From positions 27,100 through 91,099 of the forward strand of contig UQFK01000005.1 of the NCBI GenBank assembly GCA_900540345.1: a DNA stretch of 64,000 nt, given 5' to 3'. The stretch comes from an uncultured Eggerthella sp. Lineage in GTDB: Bacteria > Actinomycetota > Coriobacteriia > Coriobacteriales > Eggerthellaceae. A model generated the notes under the pieces. The model saw nothing but the letters and a program-made list of their open reading frames with translations. It did not search any database and had not been told where the DNA came from. Numbering within the stretch: position 1 is the first letter of the stretch; every line of letters starts with the position of its first letter. Position numbers and translations under genes: made by a program. Positions 62,508 through 64,000 of the stretch are shown piece by piece.

Positions 62508-64000
62508 TTATTCCTCGGAAGCTCCGTCAGCAGAGCCTGTCTGAGCATCGCCACCCAACATATCAGGATCGATGACACCAAATCCCATATCGGAGACAGA
62601 ATTGAGCAGTTCGTCCAATTCGTCAAGGTTACGCTGATAAGAGCGCGGGGGCAGTGCCTCGCCCAGCATGTCTTCACCGTCAGTACTGAAGGTTGCAGGT
62701 TTATCGCCACCGATCAGCACCGTATCGTCAGGTGAAAAGACCATGTCGAGCAACTGGCTCATATCATCAGCTGAAGCTGAGAAATCATCTTCGATGACCT
62801 TCGAGAGATTATGATTCTCAAGACCAGCTTTCAGCTCTTCGATCGCCTTAGTACCGATACCCTCGATGCGCAAAAGCTCATCTTCTGTATGACCGACCAA
62901 ATCAGCCACAGTCTCGATACCTGCTTCAGAGAACTTGTTCGCCCAACGCTGAGAGACCCCCAGGTCGTCATAGATATAGAGACGAGCCTCTTCGTCGGTG
63001 AGGTTCTTCGCGCGATAACCAGCGGTGATGGAAGCGAAGTAACTTGCATAATCGGAGCCGCCCATGTAATCAGCACCATCAAGAGACCAATCTTGTGGCT
63101 GAGGCAACAACTCTTCGATATCGCGCAACGCTTGCGGAGCAGAATCTGGCAAACGATCAGATTCATGCGCAGTGACCGGAACGCCCTTATAAGTGATGTC
63201 AACATCCTTGTAGCGCTTAAGACCGGTACCAGCCGGGATCGGCTTACCGATGATAACGTTTTCCTTCAAGCCTTGCAGCGTATCAATCTTGCCCTCGATC
63301 GCAGCATCGGTGAGAACCTTGGTGGTTTCCTGGAACGATGCAGCCGAGAGGAACGAATCTGTAGCAAGTGATGCCTTGGTGATACCAAGCAGCAGTGGCT
63401 GACCCACAGGTGGGTTCTTGCCTTCGAGGATCAGATCATTCACGACCTTTTCAAACTCGAAGCGATTCACCTGACGTCCTGGCAGATAATCAGAATCGCC
63501 TGGGTCTACAACAGCAACCTTACGCAGCATCTGACGTGCGATTACCTCGATATGCTTATCGTTGATGTCTACACCCTGAGAAACATAGACGTCCTGGACT
63601 TGGCTGACAATATAGCGCAGCGTAGTGTTTGGATCAGTGAGACGCAAAAGATCATGTGGGTTGATAGAGCCCTTGGTGAGCTGTTGTCCCACCTCAACCT
63701 CGCAACCATCTTCAACACCTGGCAACATCTGAGCACGTGCGGAGATGACATATTCGCGAATATTGCCTTCCTGATCATGGATAGTAAGGATCTTGTTATT
63801 CTTGTCGCCAGAAATCTGCAGCGTACCTGCGATCTCTGCAAGTGTCGCCTGACCCTTAGGCTTACGTGCTTCAAAGAGCTCTGTAACACGAGGAAGGCCG
63901 TGCGTGATGTCTTCACCTGCAACGCCGCCCGTATGGAACGTACGCATCGTAAGCTGCGTGCCCGGCTCGCCGATCGACTGAGCAGCGATAATGCCGGCTG
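62508..64000 (-). CDS. rpoC: RNA polymerase beta' subunit, C-terminal part (partial)
   Basis: The 5' part is outside the window; 497 residues are visible. They include [21 protein letters not shown], which begins the trigger-loop region, and the usual near-terminal [26 protein letters not shown]. In most actinobacteria the protein ends within 40-50 residues of that. Here about 230 more follow (62511-63200), including an alpha-CTD-like helix-hairpin-helix module (62807-62971) with [14 protein letters not shown] and [19 protein letters not shown], then an acidic low-complexity tail. See findings. Confidence 0.97.
   Translation of the reverse strand, partial: AGIIAAQSIGEPGTQLTMRTFHTGGVAGEDITHGLPRVTELFEARKPKGQATLAEIAGTLQISGDKNNKILTIHDQEGNIREYVISARAQMLPGVEDGCEVEVGQQLTKGSINPHDLLRLTDPNTTLRYIVSQVQDVYVSQGVDINDKHIEVIARQMLRKVAVVDPGDSDYLPGRQVNRFEFEKVVNDLILEGKNPPVGQPLLLGITKASLATDSFLSAASFQETTKVLTDAAIEGKIDTLQGLKENVIIGKPIPAGTGLKRYKDVDITYKGVPVTAHESDRLPDSAPQALRDIEELLPQPQDWSLDGADYMGGSDYASYFASITAGYRAKNLTDEEARLYIYDDLGVSQRWANKFSEAGIETVADLVGHTEDELLRIEGIGTKAIEELKAGLENHNLSKVIEDDFSASADDMSQLLDMVFSPDDTVLIGGDKPATFSTDGEDMLGEALPPRSYQRNLDELDELLNSVSDMGFGVIDPDMLGGDAQTGSADGASEE

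Overview
The window looks like chromosomal core DNA from a small-genome Gram-positive bacterium, most likely a Coriobacteriia (Eggerthellales-type actinobacterium, Cryptobacterium/Slackia-like). That placement is inference. It rests on near-even base composition, a Firmicute-style order (rpmB, asp23, fakA, recG, plsX, rnc, smc, ftsY, ffh, rpsP, khpA) carried together with actinobacterial traits (a MalT/SARP-type giant regulator, an actinobacterial tRNA-Glu, a RecJ protein with an added helicase), and genes for CoA transferases and amidohydrolases. No rRNA, prophage, insertion sequence or CRISPR array was seen. All but three protein genes lie on the minus strand, so transcription mostly runs from high to low coordinates.

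Region by region. 1-16 kb: one long, tightly packed minus-strand block from rpmB to khpA, covering ribosomal proteins L28, L32 and S16, the SRP pathway (ffh, ftsY), chromosome organisation (smc), RNase III, phospholipid initiation (plsX), CoA synthesis (coaD), rRNA methylation (rsmD) and fork rescue (recG). Many neighbours overlap by 1-11 bases. 16-29.5 kb: smpB, an M42 peptidase, RNase R, a S41 protease, ftsX, ftsE, a split transketolase, prfB and secA. 29.6-33.3 kb: a large STAND/SARP-type regulator, a tRNA-Gln/tRNA-Glu pair with a clear promoter and terminator, and a SemiSWEET transporter. 33.3-41 kb: metabolism, with a diaminopentanoate-dehydrogenase-like enzyme bearing a His-rich tail, aroD, dtd, a class III CoA transferase, asd-lysC, a PhoU-like protein and a metallo-beta-lactamase-fold hydrolase. 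41-50 kb: stringent-response relA, a RecJ-RecQ fusion, pth, prs, glmU. 50-56.5 kb: a peptidoglycan-binding protein, a prenyl synthase, tRNA-Leu, a PiT phosphate transporter, ppx, an FtsB-like divisome protein and yebC. 56.5-64 kb: a plus-strand MFS transporter fused to CBS domains behind a structured leader, then glmM, hisE-like, an amidohydrolase and the 3' end of rpoC.

The most unusual observations are: an RNA polymerase alpha-CTD-like helix-hairpin-helix module inside a roughly 230-residue C-terminal extension of RpoC (beta'), with the equivalents of the DNA-contacting Arg265 and Asn268 retained; a single-chain RecJ nuclease plus RecQ-like helicase; a release factor 2 whose stop-codon motif reads SPT rather than SPF and which has no programmed frameshift; an MFS-CBS fusion preceded by four mutually complementary leader segments; a dehydrogenase with a SlyD/HypB-like metal-binding tail; and six imperfect 12-base tandem repeats directly after the glmM stop codon. 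All functional statements come from reading the sequence and from family knowledge; no searches were run.
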